Origin: Swaminathania salitolerans | Lineage (GTDB): Bacteria > Pseudomonadota > Alphaproteobacteria > Acetobacterales > Acetobacteraceae | Direction of reading: 5' to 3' | DNA: 64,000 nt | Assembly (NCBI RefSeq): GCF_007988945.1 | Contig: NZ_BJVC01000004.1 | Span: 210,591 to 274,590, forward strand | Shown here: positions 18,184 through 27,491 of the stretch, in pieces | Layout of the letters: each line of letters begins with the position of its first letter | How positions within the stretch are numbered: the first letter of the stretch is position 1 | Notes under the pieces: generated by a model | Database searches by the model: none | What the model was told of the DNA's origin: nothing | What the model saw: the letters and a program-made list of their open reading frames with translations, nothing else | Made by a program: the position numbers and the translations under genes

Positions 18184-18870
18184 TCAGGGGCCGGGTGCGG
18201 GTTTCGCCGCTGCTTTCGGCGTCTCCTGGGTGCCTGCCTTTTCCGTCACCGAGACATCGCCGTTGATCGTCCTGTTCAGTACGGAGAACGACACGGCGTC
18301 CATGGTGGTCACGTCCACCTGATCTCCGACCTTGAGGCTCGGGAGAAGGGCCTGCATCGCTTTCTTGCGGATCGTCACCGTGCGGGTGATGTCCGAAGGA
18401 TCGATGAACGTCACCTTGTGGGCAGCAGGATCGACCGCGAGAATGCGGACGCGCTCACGCTGGAAGGAGACCATCGTGCCATGAGGATGACGGCGCGCGT
18501 AACCTCTGGCCGAGGAGACGGTCGATTCCGGCTGGGGCGATCCGGGCGTGGCGATATCGGCGGCCATGGTCTGGAAGAAACGCAGGCTGATCCGGTCGCC
18601 CGGTTCGAGGCGCGGCAGGTCGCGGGCGTCGCGTGGAATAGTGAGCGTGATCAGACCGCCTTTCCGGTCGCGAAGCAGGACCATGCGTGTCTGGGCATCG
18701 ACGGTCTCCACCGTGGCGGTGGTGGTCTGGTTGCCCGTGATGACGGCCTGCGCGAAAGCGGGAGAGGAAGGGATCGCACCGCCTGCAACCGCCAGGGAAA
18801 GGGCGGCCAGTGCGGGGCGCAGGAAGGGGCCGGTCCAGCGTCCGGCCTTGCGCTGTGTGCTCGAAACCAT
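18184..18870 (-). CDS. Exported protein of unknown function
   Basis: A 228-residue protein with a signal peptide ending near SSPAFAQA. The mature part is beta-rich with two similar blocks: ATVETVDAQTRMVLLRDRKG, with DLPRLEPGDRISLRFFQ, and RVRILAVDPAAHKVTFIDPSD, with LPSLKVGDQVDVTTM. This suggests an internally duplicated OB- or YdeI-like beta fold, of the kind seen in DUF5666-like periplasmic proteins. The C-terminus is Ala/Pro/Lys-rich. Function unassigned. It diverges from the TonB receptor across a 275-bp C-rich gap (18871-19145) with short ctcgcccccctg and pentamer ccgtg repeats. Confidence 0.65.
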   Translation of the reverse strand: MVSSTQRKAGRWTGPFLRPALAALSLAVAGGAIPSSPAFAQAVITGNQTTTATVETVDAQTRMVLLRDRKGGLITLTIPRDARDLPRLEPGDRISLRFFQTMAADIATPGSPQPESTVSSARGYARRHPHGTMVSFQRERVRILAVDPAAHKVTFIDPSDITRTVTIRKKAMQALLPSLKVGDQVDVTTMDAVSFSVLNRTINGDVSVTEKAGTQETPKAAAKPAPGP

Positions 18871-19145
18871 GGGAGCGTTCTCGTCCTTCTGGGATGGTTG
18901 TTCGATCGGAGGCAGGGAAATCCCTCTGCCCTGGGCGTCTCTGCGGCCCCGCCGACAGGCTGCCTCATGTCCGGCCTCATGAAAAGAGCCTCGCTGTACG
19001 GCCCCTCCCTGTGATCCTGCTTCCTGCGATACCTCGCCCCCCCCCTTGTCTCGCCCCCCTGATCTCGCCCCCCTGCCGTGCCGTGCCGTGCCCTGGCGGG
19101 CGCCCGGATCTCGACAGGAGAGTTGTTTCGGTTCAGGGATGAATT

Positions 19146-21365
19146 ATGAGACGTCTTATCCGGATGCGGGGCGTGCCGCACACGCTTTCAGTCCTTTTTC
19201 CGCTCGGTGGCTGCGTCTTTGCCTTGTCAGCCCCCCTGATGGCACAACCGCGTCCCGGTCCCGGGGCGATCGTCCCGGCCGGACAACCGGTGGCGCCCGG
19301 TCGGGGCGAGAGAAGGGCGGGTGTCGAGCGTCTGACGGTCCGGGCCTATCCGCAGGGGGGCGCCCATTATGCGGTGAAGGATGCAACACTCGGCCCTCTG
19401 GGAAGACGCGACATTCTCGATACGCCGTTTTCCGTCATGACCGTCCCGCACGATGCGATCGTGAACCAGCAGGCGCGCAATGCGAACGATCTGATCGGGT
19501 ATCTTCCGTCCGCGCAGCTCGAAATGCGTGGCGATCCCAATACCAGCCGCCCCCAGTCCAGGGGGTTCGAGGCGGATGTGATCGCCAATTCCCGCATCGA
19601 TGGCCTGAACATGGTGATCACCACCCCTTATCCGGCCGAGATGTTCGACTCCCTCCAGGTGCTGAACGGTCTGTCCGGGGCTCTCTACGGCCCGCAGAAC
19701 CCTGCCGGCACGTTCGATTACAGGCTGCGTCGGCCGGATACGCACCGGCAGGAGCGTCTCGTGGTCGGTGTGGATTCCTCCGGGGCACCGCTCGAATCGC
19801 TCGATGCGACCGGCAGGCAAGGAGGGCTGGGCTATCGGGTCACGATGCTCAACCAGTCCGGTCATACGGTCGTGCCGGGTGCCCGTCTGCGTCGCGCTTT
19901 GATTTCCGGCGCATTCGACATCGCCCTGACGCGCCGGACCACGCTCCAGATCGATGCGAGCCAGTACAGCTATGCCCAGAAGGGATATCCGGGCGCCTTC
20001 TCCTTCGGACCGGGCCTCCATCTGCCCGGGCCGCCGGATCTGAGCGTACGCGGCTACGGGCAGCCTTATGCAGGATTTTCCATGTCGACCGATACCGTGC
20101 TCGCGAAGCTTGTGCATCGTTTCGACGAGTCATGGAGCCTGACACTGGGGGGACTCTATCAGAACGCGGCGCGCAACGTTTTTTCGGTCACCAACATCCT
20201 GACAGACGATTCGGGAGATTATCGTGCCAGCATCGCGGCGGCCACGACGGCCGATGTGTTTCGCGTGTGGTCCGATCTCGCCTATCTGCGCGGCCGGATC
20301 CGCACGGGTCGGTTTCGTCATCGTCTCGTTCTCGGGAGCACCGGCTATACGCTCGATACGTTCAATCCCGTCTCGGGACAGAGTGCCGTGCTCGGCATGG
20401 CCCGGATCGGCGCACCGCGCGTTTTCGAAGGCACCCAGCCCTATCATTCCGGGCAATACCAGTCCGCGGCCTATGGAACGCATGCCCTGCTCGCGGGCGA
20501 TACCGTCGCGCTCACGCGGCGCTGGTCTCTCATGGGGATGGTCGCCTGGAGCTGGATCGACACGACCAGTCGCGCCCGCACGGGCGAGATCACGGCCGAT
20601 CACGCCTCCGGTCCGACCTTCACGCCGACGGTAAGTCTGCTCTATCGCCCGACCGCACAAGCGAGCCTTTACGCGACATGGGGGCAGGGCATTCAGGCGG
20701 GACCGGTCGCACCGGCCTCAAGCCGGAACGCCAATGTCGTTCTCGGGCCGTTGCGCTCGGAGATGTACGAGATCGGAGCGAAATACCGTTTCGGATCGGG
20801 TCTGACGCTCGGCATCGCCGGTTTTCGCATGAGCAGGACATTCGCATTTACCGATCCCGTCACGTCCCTTTTCCGCGAGGCGGGCAAACAGCGCAATTAC
20901 GGTGTGGAGCTGCAGGGAACAGGCGCGCTCCTGCCGGAACTGAGCGTTTTCGGCGGTCTCACCTGGCTCGATGCGCAGATCGGCGAGACGGGATCGGCTC
21001 TGACGGCGCACAAGCAGGTCGTGGGCGTTGCGCCCCTGCAGGCCAGTGCGCTGATCGACTATCATCCGCGCTGGTTTCCGCATGGAGCGATGACTGCGCA
21101 CCTGCATTATGTGGGACGTCGTGCGGCCGATCTGCGCAATGCGAGCTTTGCCGATGGCTTCGTCACGCTCGATCTCGGGCTGCGCTACGGCGTTTCTCTC
21201 GGCACGTTTCCGGTCACATTGCGCTTCGGTGCGACCAATGTGACCGATGCGCGATACTGGGCTTCGGTTTACCCGTCTTCGGTCAATGGCAGTGTGTCCG
21301 CCTCGGGTTCAGCCGTGGCCGGGTTGCCCCGGAGCTATCACGCGACCGCCGAAATCGCGTTCTGA
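19146..21365 (+). CDS. TonB-dependent receptor, siderophore type
   Basis: An outer-membrane beta-barrel importer of 739 residues. After the signal peptide (ending near SAPLMAQP), the plug domain is seen: DILDTPFSVMTVPHDAIVNQ, DLIGYLPSAQLEMRG, SRGFEADVIANSRIDGLN and FDSLQVLNGLSGALYGPQNP. This form is typical of FhuA/FepA-like siderophore receptors. Barrel strands fill the rest, ending in the outer-membrane terminal Phe (TAEIAF). No adjacent TonB, ABC importer or regulator gene is seen, so its ligand is unknown. Its 3' end overlaps plsC by 28 bp on the other strand. Confidence 0.93.
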   Translation: MRRLIRMRGVPHTLSVLFPLGGCVFALSAPLMAQPRPGPGAIVPAGQPVAPGRGERRAGVERLTVRAYPQGGAHYAVKDATLGPLGRRDILDTPFSVMTVPHDAIVNQQARNANDLIGYLPSAQLEMRGDPNTSRPQSRGFEADVIANSRIDGLNMVITTPYPAEMFDSLQVLNGLSGALYGPQNPAGTFDYRLRRPDTHRQERLVVGVDSSGAPLESLDATGRQGGLGYRVTMLNQSGHTVVPGARLRRALISGAFDIALTRRTTLQIDASQYSYAQKGYPGAFSFGPGLHLPGPPDLSVRGYGQPYAGFSMSTDTVLAKLVHRFDESWSLTLGGLYQNAARNVFSVTNILTDDSGDYRASIAAATTADVFRVWSDLAYLRGRIRTGRFRHRLVLGSTGYTLDTFNPVSGQSAVLGMARIGAPRVFEGTQPYHSGQYQSAAYGTHALLAGDTVALTRRWSLMGMVAWSWIDTTSRARTGEITADHASGPTFTPTVSLLYRPTAQASLYATWGQGIQAGPVAPASSRNANVVLGPLRSEMYEIGAKYRFGSGLTLGIAGFRMSRTFAFTDPVTSLFREAGKQRNYGVELQGTGALLPELSVFGGLTWLDAQIGETGSALTAHKQVVGVAPLQASALIDYHPRWFPHGAMTAHLHYVGRRAADLRNASFADGFVTLDLGLRYGVSLGTFPVTLRFGATNVTDARYWASVYPSSVNGSVSASGSAVAGLPRSYHATAEIAF

Positions 21366-22549
21366 CCGGAGTCTTCGGGGGGCGCCCCGGAGGCCGTCCC
21401 GTGTTCGACCCCATGATCAGCCCCGTGAGCTGCCCCGTGAGCGGCTCGGGGGAGCGCGCCGGCTTCCTCGCGTCGTGTCCGGGTTTTCGGCGCTGCGCGC
21501 GCGCCGGATCGGGGGGATGCAGCCCCTTCATGCCCCTGCCAGCCATCCACCCGGTCGCTGTTCTGCCTCAGGGCAGCGGCGCCGGTAGCGACGGCGCGCC
21601 AGGCGGCATTGGCCAGCGCCTTGCGACTGGGGAAATCTTCCGGGGCGAGGGGGGGATGAAGCAGGATGGTCGCGCGCTTGTTGCGCTGCTTGAGGAACTG
21701 CCAGACATGCGGCCCGAGATCCATATCGCCATACCAGGCAAAGACCGGGCGACGCGCACGCGTGACGGGCAGGCCCTCGAGGCGGTCATAGACGAGCGAG
21801 ATCGGCTGGATGAGCGGGGTCAGACCGGGCGGATAGCGCGGCATATCCTCTTCGGGCAGAGGTCTGTTTTTCGGCAGGCGAGGGAGCTTGGCAATGGCGA
21901 AGAAGGTCGACATGAACGGCAGAACCCGCGACCCGTCGGAAGACGTGCCCTCGGGGAAGAGGATGAGATTATCCCCTTCGGCCAGACGGGTGATCATTTC
22001 GTCGCGTTCGCGCCCCGTCGTGCTCTTGTTGCGACTGACGAAAATGGTGCGCCCGATTTTCGAGACCAGCCCCATGATGGGCCAGCGCTCGATATCCCCC
22101 TTGGCGACGAACACGGAATAGATCTTGGTACCGAGAACCGGAATATCCAGCCAGGACGTATGGTTGGCGATATAGATGACCGGTCTTTCTCCGCGCGCAC
22201 GGCCCTTCTTCCCACCGACCGTCCCGGCGGCCTTGCCCAGAACCCGGATGTCGAGCGACAGCAGCCGACACAGAACGCCCCAGATCACGCGTGTCCAGCG
22301 GATCTTGAGAACGCCCGGGATGGGAAGGAGGAGCGCCTCGAAACCGACGGAGAGAGGAACCCAGACCGTCACGCCGATCAGTCTGAGGGAAGCCATGCCC
22401 GCCTCGGCCAGCCGTCCCGCTGCACCCCGACGGATGCGCCTGTCTTCCTCCTCGAGAAGGAGGGGGCGCCCTGTCTCCGCCTTCGGGGAGAGGGAGTGTC
22501 GTCGTGAGAGCAGTCCGGTGATCCGGTTGCGGAGGGAAGCGGCACGCAT
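21338..22549 (-). CDS. plsC: 1-acyl-sn-glycerol-3-phosphate acyltransferase (PlsC)
   Basis: A membrane acyltransferase forming phosphatidic acid from lysophosphatidic acid. The HX4D box NHTSWLD lies near residues 128-134 and the FPEGTSSDG box near 196-204, with the acceptor-site stretch IGRTIFVSRNK between them. An N-terminal hydrophobic segment (GVTVWVPLSVGFEALLLPI) anchors it. At 403 residues it is long, because of a low-complexity tail after about 345 containing an AAHGAAHGADHGVEHG repeat. That tail overlaps the convergent receptor gene by 28 bp. Confidence 0.92.
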   Translation of the reverse strand: MRAASLRNRITGLLSRRHSLSPKAETGRPLLLEEEDRRIRRGAAGRLAEAGMASLRLIGVTVWVPLSVGFEALLLPIPGVLKIRWTRVIWGVLCRLLSLDIRVLGKAAGTVGGKKGRARGERPVIYIANHTSWLDIPVLGTKIYSVFVAKGDIERWPIMGLVSKIGRTIFVSRNKSTTGRERDEMITRLAEGDNLILFPEGTSSDGSRVLPFMSTFFAIAKLPRLPKNRPLPEEDMPRYPPGLTPLIQPISLVYDRLEGLPVTRARRPVFAWYGDMDLGPHVWQFLKQRNKRATILLHPPLAPEDFPSRKALANAAWRAVATGAAALRQNSDRVDGWQGHEGAASPRSGARAAPKTRTRREEAGALPRAAHGAAHGADHGVEHGTASGAPPEDSGQNAISAVA

Positions 22550-22642
22550 AGGCGATCAATACTGTCATGTGCGGAATGAGACAATCGTCATGACGAATAT
22601 ACGCAAGGACGCACATATCCGTCCCCGGGGTGAGGGTCGCAT

Positions 22643-22658
22643 TGTTCCACGTGGAACA
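22643..22658. other. parS centromere-like site
   Basis: TGTTCCACGTGGAACA is a perfect 16-bp palindrome fitting the ParB target TGTTNCACGTGNAACA. It lies in the gap between plsC and the HdeD-like gene. The parA-parB genes are about 10.5 kb to the right. Confidence 0.88.
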
Positions 22659-22803
22659 CGGCATCCGGGCCGGGCGATCGGGGGCGTACGCAGGAGCGGG
22701 ACGGATAACGCATTCTTCACGTCGGATTCGTGCATTCGGGATGAGGCGCCGTGCGTAATAGAAAGAACGAGCGCGATTGCGCCCGCAAGAAAAGGAGACA
22801 GAC

Positions 22804-23373
22804 ATGTCGGACCGGAACGGTTTTCCCAACCTTTCATCAATGCCCTCAGGGCTCAAGCCGAACTGGTTTATCGGAATCGGCGCCGTGCTTGTTCTGCTCG
22901 GTATCTTCGCGTTCTTCGATGCGGTTCTTACGACACTGGCTAGTGTGGTCTTCATAGGCTTTTTGCTGATCATGACCGGCATCGCCTATTTTGCGCAGGC
23001 CTTTGCCCATCGCTCCGTGCCCGGTGCCCGGTTCTGGATCATGGCACTCATGGGCTTCTGTTACGTCCTTGGCGGGTTTCTTCTCATTCAGGAGCCTGCA
23101 ACGGGGTCCTTGTTCCTCACGGCCTTTCTGGCAGGCAGTCTCATCGCCTCTGGCATCATGCGCGCGCTATGGGCGTTCGGTCAGCGGGATACGCCGAACT
23201 GGTGGACCCTGGTGCTCAGCGCCGTCGTGGCGCTGCTTACAGGAATCTTCATCTTCGTGACACTGCCATGGTCCGGATTGTGGCTTATCGGAACGTTCAT
23301 CGCGATCGAACTGATCTTCGGCGGTATGTCTGTCTTCTCCTTCGGACTTGCGCTGAAGAACAAGGGAAAATGA
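22804..23373 (+). CDS. HdeD/DUF308-family membrane protein
   Basis: A 189-residue inner-membrane protein with about six hydrophobic helices (WFIGIGAVLVLLGIFAFFDAV, LASVVFIGFLLIMTGIAYF, WIMALMGFCYVLGGFLLI, SLFLTAFLAGSLIASGI, WWTLVLSAVVALLTGIFIF, LIGTFIAIELIFGGMSVF). The pattern matches HdeD acid-stress membrane proteins. ATG 22804 has AAGGAG at good spacing; an upstream in-frame ATG at 22777 does not. It could help acid tolerance, but that is inference from family membership. Confidence 0.85.
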   Translation: MSDRNGFPNLSSMPSGLKPNWFIGIGAVLVLLGIFAFFDAVLTTLASVVFIGFLLIMTGIAYFAQAFAHRSVPGARFWIMALMGFCYVLGGFLLIQEPATGSLFLTAFLAGSLIASGIMRALWAFGQRDTPNWWTLVLSAVVALLTGIFIFVTLPWSGLWLIGTFIAIELIFGGMSVFSFGLALKNKGK

Positions 23374-23402
23374 GCCGAACGATCCCGGCTGGCCGGTTTC
23401 CC

Positions 23403-23432
23403 CGGATACACCCTCGATCGAGGGGGTATCCG
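23403..23432. terminator. Hairpin between convergent genes
   Basis: CGGATAC-A-CCCTC GATC GAGGG-G-GTATCCG forms a long stem with one A/G mismatch. It lies between the HdeD-like gene and trpA, which converge, and is followed by GGTTTTG. It could terminate either transcript. Confidence 0.6.
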
Positions 23433-23522
23433 ACCGGTTTTGCGGCCGCAAGCGCGTCCTTTATGTGTCGGGCCCGGGACTGCGCCTGAAGCCGGGGCGC
23501 GGGGAAGAAGCGAATGCCGGGC

Positions 23523-24338
23523 TCAGCCCGCGCGCACGGCGCTGGCAAATGCCGAGAGCTGGGCAAGGACTGCAGGCAGGGTCGCTTCGGTCGCCCTGTC
23601 CTCCACCAGCGTGTCCGAAAGGGTCGCGATCAGGGCCGAAGCGACCACGGCTGCATCGCCCACGCGCGCCGCGGCTGCGGCCTGCTCGGGTGTGCGAATG
23701 CCGAAGCCGATCGCGACAGGAAGCGCGCTGACGGCGCGAATGCGCGGCAAGGCGCGGCCGAGTTCCTCGGTGCTTGCCGTGCGCGTGCCGGTGATGCCGG
23801 TGATGCTCACATAATAGATGAAGCCGGAGGCGCCTTGCAGAACGTAGGGCAGGCGTGCGTCGGGCGCATTGGGCGCGACCAGACGGATGATGTCCAGCCC
23901 GTTCGCGGTCGCATCCGGTTCGAGGAGATCCGCCTCCTCCTTGGGGAGATCGACGATGATCAGCCCATCCACCCCCGAAGCCGCGGCATCCTTGCAGAAC
24001 TGCGCCGGCCCGTAGCTGTCGATCGGGTTGAGATAACCCATGAGAATGACCGGCGTTTCCCGATCCTTCTCGCGAAACCGGCGCACCATGCCGAGAACGC
24101 CGCAAAGGGTCGCCCCGGCTTTCAGGCCGCGTCGTGCCGCGGCCTGGATGGTGGGGCCGTCTGCCGAGGGATCGGAAAAGGGAACGCCGATCTCGATCAG
24201 ATCCGCTCCCGCACCCGGCATGGAATCGAGCAGACGCTGCGACGTTTCCAGGTCAGGATCATAAGCCTGGAGATAGGGGATGAGTGCGCCGCGTCCCTCG
24301 GCTTTAAGCGCATCGAAACGGGCCTTGATACGACTCAC
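23523..24338 (-). CDS. trpA: Tryptophan synthase alpha subunit
   Basis: Cleaves indole-3-glycerol phosphate to indole, which is channelled to TrpB. Key residues sit in [18 protein letters not shown] (catalytic Glu near 48, Asp near 59). Family blocks include [40 protein letters not shown] and [15 protein letters not shown] 24338 overlaps the trpB stop by four bases (GTGA), giving 271 residues. A longer reading from 24470 enters trpB and is rejected. Confidence 0.97.
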   Translation of the reverse strand: MSRIKARFDALKAEGRGALIPYLQAYDPDLETSQRLLDSMPGAGADLIEIGVPFSDPSADGPTIQAAARRGLKAGATLCGVLGMVRRFREKDRETPVILMGYLNPIDSYGPAQFCKDAAASGVDGLIIVDLPKEEADLLEPDATANGLDIIRLVAPNAPDARLPYVLQGASGFIYYVSITGITGTRTASTEELGRALPRIRAVSALPVAIGFGIRTPEQAAAAARVGDAAVVASALIATLSDTLVEDRATEATLPAVLAQLSAFASAVRAG

Positions 24339-25561
24339 AGGGCAACTCCCAGACGATCGGCAACGGTGAAGATATCCTTGTCTCCCCGGCCCGAGAGATT
24401 GAGAATGACAATCTGGTCCGGTGTCATTCCCGGTGCGATCTTCATGACATGAGCGAGGCCGTGGGCGCATTCGAGCGCCGGGATGATGCCTTCGGTGCGT
24501 GTCAGAAGCTGGAATGCCTCGAGCGCTTCCGTATCGGTGACACCGACATACTCGGCGCGTCCGATATCGTTGAGCCAGGAATGCTCGGGGCCGATCCCGG
24601 GATAGTCGAGCCCTGCGCTGATCGAATGGGCCTCGGCAATCTGTCCGTCTCCGTCCTGCAGGAGATAGGTCCGGTTGCCATGCAGGACGCCGGAGCGACC
24701 GCGCGAGATCGAGGCTGCCGTAAAGCCGGAATCCAGCCCGTGTCCGGCCGCCTCGACACCGATCAGCCTGACGGTCGGATCGTCGAGAAAGGGATGGAAC
24801 AGCCCCATGGCGTTCGACCCGCCGCCGATCGCCGCGACCAGAACGTCGGGGAGGCGCCCTTCTGCCTGCATGATCTGCTCGCGCGTCTCTATGCCGATGA
24901 CCGACTGGAAGTCGCGCACCATCTCGGGATAGGGATGAGGCCCTGCGACCGTACCGACGAGAAAATAGGTATCGTGCACATTCGCGACCCAGTCGCGCAT
25001 GGCCTCGTTCATGGCATCCTTGAGCGTGCCCGAGCCTGCGGTGACGGGTCTGACCTCAGCGCCCAGAAGATGCATGCGAAACACGTTGGGCTTCTGCCGC
25101 TCGACATCCACGGCACCCATGTAGATGGTGCATTTCAGGCCGAACAAAGCGCAGACCGTGGCTGTCGCGACCCCGTGCTGTCCTGCACCGGTCTCGGCCA
25201 CGATGCGCGTCTTGCCCATGCGTCTGGCAAGCAGGATCTGGCCCATCACGTTGTTGAGCTTGTGCGATCCGGTGTGATTGAGTTCCTCGCGTTTGAGGTA
25301 GATGCGCGCCCCCCCGAGCGTTTCGCTCAGACGTCTCGCATGCCAGAGCGGGCTGGGTCGGCCCACATAATCGCGGAAGTAATAGTCCAGTTCCTCCCTG
25401 AATGCGGGATCCGCTTTCGCAGCCTGATAGGCTGCTGTCAGGTCCTGAACCAGCGGCATAAGGGTTTCCGCGACGAACTGGCCGCCGAACGTGCCGAAAC
25501 GGCCGCGTTCGTCCGGGCCGCTGCGCAGGCTGTTGGGGCGGGAAGGGGCTTCGGAACTCAT
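24335..25561 (-). CDS. trpB: Tryptophan synthase beta subunit
   Basis: A PLP enzyme condensing indole with serine. HTGSHKLNN near residues 98-106 carries the PLP lysine. [46 protein letters not shown] and NLSGRGDKD are conserved blocks. ATG 25561 follows AGGACG. The protein is 408 residues. It is translationally coupled to trpA. trpF, often upstream in related bacteria, is not here; corA diverges instead. Confidence 0.97.
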   Translation of the reverse strand: MSSEAPSRPNSLRSGPDERGRFGTFGGQFVAETLMPLVQDLTAAYQAAKADPAFREELDYYFRDYVGRPSPLWHARRLSETLGGARIYLKREELNHTGSHKLNNVMGQILLARRMGKTRIVAETGAGQHGVATATVCALFGLKCTIYMGAVDVERQKPNVFRMHLLGAEVRPVTAGSGTLKDAMNEAMRDWVANVHDTYFLVGTVAGPHPYPEMVRDFQSVIGIETREQIMQAEGRLPDVLVAAIGGGSNAMGLFHPFLDDPTVRLIGVEAAGHGLDSGFTAASISRGRSGVLHGNRTYLLQDGDGQIAEAHSISAGLDYPGIGPEHSWLNDIGRAEYVGVTDTEALEAFQLLTRTEGIIPALECAHGLAHVMKIAPGMTPDQIVILNLSGRGDKDIFTVADRLGVAL

Positions 25562-25701
25562 CTTGATCGTCCTGTCAGGGGCAAGTATCGACACGGCAAG
25601 CAGGTTCCTGCGATACCAGAGGGCCGACATGACGTCTATTCCTCTCCCCCGTCCCCATTCCCGGAGGAGAGGGTAAAGATCTGAAAAAAGGATGGGAGTC
25701 G

Positions 25702-26688
25702 ATGTTTCTTGCCCACCCGGTAGGGCGACCGGTGTACGAGGTTCTCGCAGCCGAGGATGCGAAAGCGGTCTCCTGGCTCGATCTGGTCGATCCGACCGAA
25801 GAGGAAATCAGGCTGGCGGAAGCCGTAACGGGGCTCGTTCTGCCCCGGCGCGACGCGCTGGAGGAGATCGAGAGCTCGTCGAGACATTACCGGCGGGGGG
25901 ATGTGATCTATCTCTCGACCCCGCTGGTGCGCATGATCGACGGAAGTCTGACGACCTATCCGGTCGGTATCGTGATCGCGCCGAACTGGCTCATCACCCT
26001 GCGTTATGCCGCCTATACGGCCATCGAAAGCATGAGCCGCGATCTGGCGGCCAATGACGAGGATTTCGCGCTTTCGGACGTTCAGGAGCTGACGATCCAT
26101 CTCCTCGAGACGATGGTGAACCGTCTTGCCGATATTCTCGAAAATGCCGGACACACCCTCGATTCGATCTCGCGCGAGGTCTTTGCGCCCAGAGGCTCGC
26201 GGGAGCGCGGGCGCACAGCCAATTTGCTGAGACGTATCCTGCGGCGACTGGGCGAAAGCGGGGATCTGGCCTCCTCCATTCGCGAGAGCCTCCTCGGGGT
26301 GGACCGGATCGGGATCTATCTCGGCGATGCGTGCTATTTCGAATCCCGTGACGCCCTGCAGACGCGTCTGCGTATTCTGGGGCGCGATGTGGCATCCCTC
26401 AACGATTTCGTCGCGCAGATGACGGTGAAGGTACAGTTCCTGCTCGATGCGACGCTCGGTTTTATCAGCATCGACCAGAATGACGGGATGAAACTCCTGA
26501 CCGTTGTCAGTTTCGTCGGCATTACGCCGACCCTGATTGCCGGGGTCTACGGCATGAATTTCCGAAACATGCCGGAACTCGGATGGCGATACGGCTATTA
26601 TTATGGACTTGCCCTGATGGGTGCCTCGGTGCTGCTACCCCTTCTCGTTTTCTGGCGCCGCGGCTGGTTTGGAGACCGTTCGACGTGA
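25702..26688 (+). CDS. corA: CorA-family magnesium/cobalt channel
   Basis: A 328-residue divalent cation channel. A cytoplasmic alpha/beta domain and long stalk helices (residues 110-255) lead to two C-terminal membrane helices. The pore signature YGMNF lies near 281-285, and the second helix runs [20 protein letters not shown] before a basic end. A possible leader hairpin (CCTCTCC ... GGAGAGG, 25643-25675) precedes the gene, but no known Mg riboswitch is recognised. Its TGA overlaps the next gene's GTG by three bases of GTGA. Confidence 0.93.
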   Translation: MFLAHPVGRPVYEVLAAEDAKAVSWLDLVDPTEEEIRLAEAVTGLVLPRRDALEEIESSSRHYRRGDVIYLSTPLVRMIDGSLTTYPVGIVIAPNWLITLRYAAYTAIESMSRDLAANDEDFALSDVQELTIHLLETMVNRLADILENAGHTLDSISREVFAPRGSRERGRTANLLRRILRRLGESGDLASSIRESLLGVDRIGIYLGDACYFESRDALQTRLRILGRDVASLNDFVAQMTVKVQFLLDATLGFISIDQNDGMKLLTVVSFVGITPTLIAGVYGMNFRNMPELGWRYGYYYGLALMGASVLLPLLVFWRRGWFGDRST

Positions 26689-27266
26689 CCCGGCATATCG
26701 GCTTGACCTGTCTTGCTTCCCTCGCGCTGGCGGCGCTCACCGTTGCGCCGGTTCCTGCTTGCGCTTCTTCCGCAGCCCCGGGGCCGGGTGAGGCACATGC
26801 CCCGATTGCAGGAAACCCTTCCGCCTCGTCCCCGCAGCAGATCGTCGACCGGCTCGTGAAGGAGCCGCTCCGCTTCGAGGGAAGCAGCGTTTTTCCCGTG
26901 ACGCTGGGGCAGGAAAACGGCTATCGCGGCGAACAGCCCTCCCGCGTGCTCGTCGGATATCATCTCGAGGGTGCGCGTATCGAAGGCGAGTTCGTGGCGC
27001 TCGACCGCGATAACAGACCCATCGGCGCGACCACGCTGAGCGGCAGGCTGATCGAGAAGGGAAGCGAACGCAGCATCACCGTGCCGTGCAGGATCGATGT
27101 CGCCCTTCCGCATCCGCTTCATCTCGCCGGCGCCTGCGGAGCGAAGAGCCTGTCCGGTCACTACGCGCAACCGATGCCCTCTTTTCCGCTCATGTTCATT
27201 CTGCCGGGTCTGAACGGCCGTACGGAGACGGCGGGAGATTACTGGCTCCTTCCCTGGCGGGGGTGA
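26685..27266 (+). CDS. Exported protein of unknown function
   Basis: GTG 26685, overlapping the corA stop, gives a 193-residue protein with a signal peptide ending near VPACASSA. The mature part has no catalytic motif: PQQIVDRLVKEPLRFEGSS, RVLVGYHLEGARIEGEF and PCRIDVALPHPLHLAGACG. Two cysteines may pair. Coupling to corA suggests shared expression, though a link to metal transport is unproven. Confidence 0.65.
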   Translation: MTRHIGLTCLASLALAALTVAPVPACASSAAPGPGEAHAPIAGNPSASSPQQIVDRLVKEPLRFEGSSVFPVTLGQENGYRGEQPSRVLVGYHLEGARIEGEFVALDRDNRPIGATTLSGRLIEKGSERSITVPCRIDVALPHPLHLAGACGAKSLSGHYAQPMPSFPLMFILPGLNGRTETAGDYWLLPWRG

Positions 27267-27313
27267 TCCCTGCCGCTTGACAGGATGAGCGAGGGATCGC
27301 TAGAGTTCCCTCC

Positions 27314-27346
27314 AAAAGCTGCCGACATCCCTGTTCGGCGGCCTTT
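27314..27346 (+). terminator. Hairpin in the 225-bp gap before rho
   Basis: AAAA-GCTGCCGA pairs with TCGGCGGC-CTTT around a nine-base loop. It may end the corA transcript or act as a leader structure for rho, which is autoregulated in many bacteria. No other feature is seen in 27267-27491. Confidence 0.4.
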
Positions 27347-27491
27347 CCTCAAAGACTTTCCTGTCTTCGCTCATCGTCGGGTCCGAACGAGACCGCTATC
27401 GACCGAGCGTACCCCTGCGACCGATCAGTTGTCACGGGGTCCTTGTGGCCACCGGACCAAGTGATATTACAGCCCATCTAAGGCGCTCTTC

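Noticed and set aside
18055..19014. Plus-strand open frame with SGQRY/PGQRY repeats
   Set aside because: The peptide repeat only reflects the 15-bp DNA repeat at 18094. The frame then runs antisense to an exported-protein gene with a proper signal peptide.
19046..22507. An 1153-codon open frame on the plus strand
   Set aside because: It is a shifted frame of the TonB receptor continuing antisense through plsC. No motif is present in the translation.
25643..25675. Magnesium riboswitch before corA
   Set aside because: There is a short CCTCTCC/GGAGAGG stem that includes a purine-rich tract, but none of the conserved M-box features could be identified.
27267..27491. Possible replication origin near rho and parAB
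   Set aside because: No cluster of DnaA boxes or AT-rich unwinding region was seen here or elsewhere in the window.
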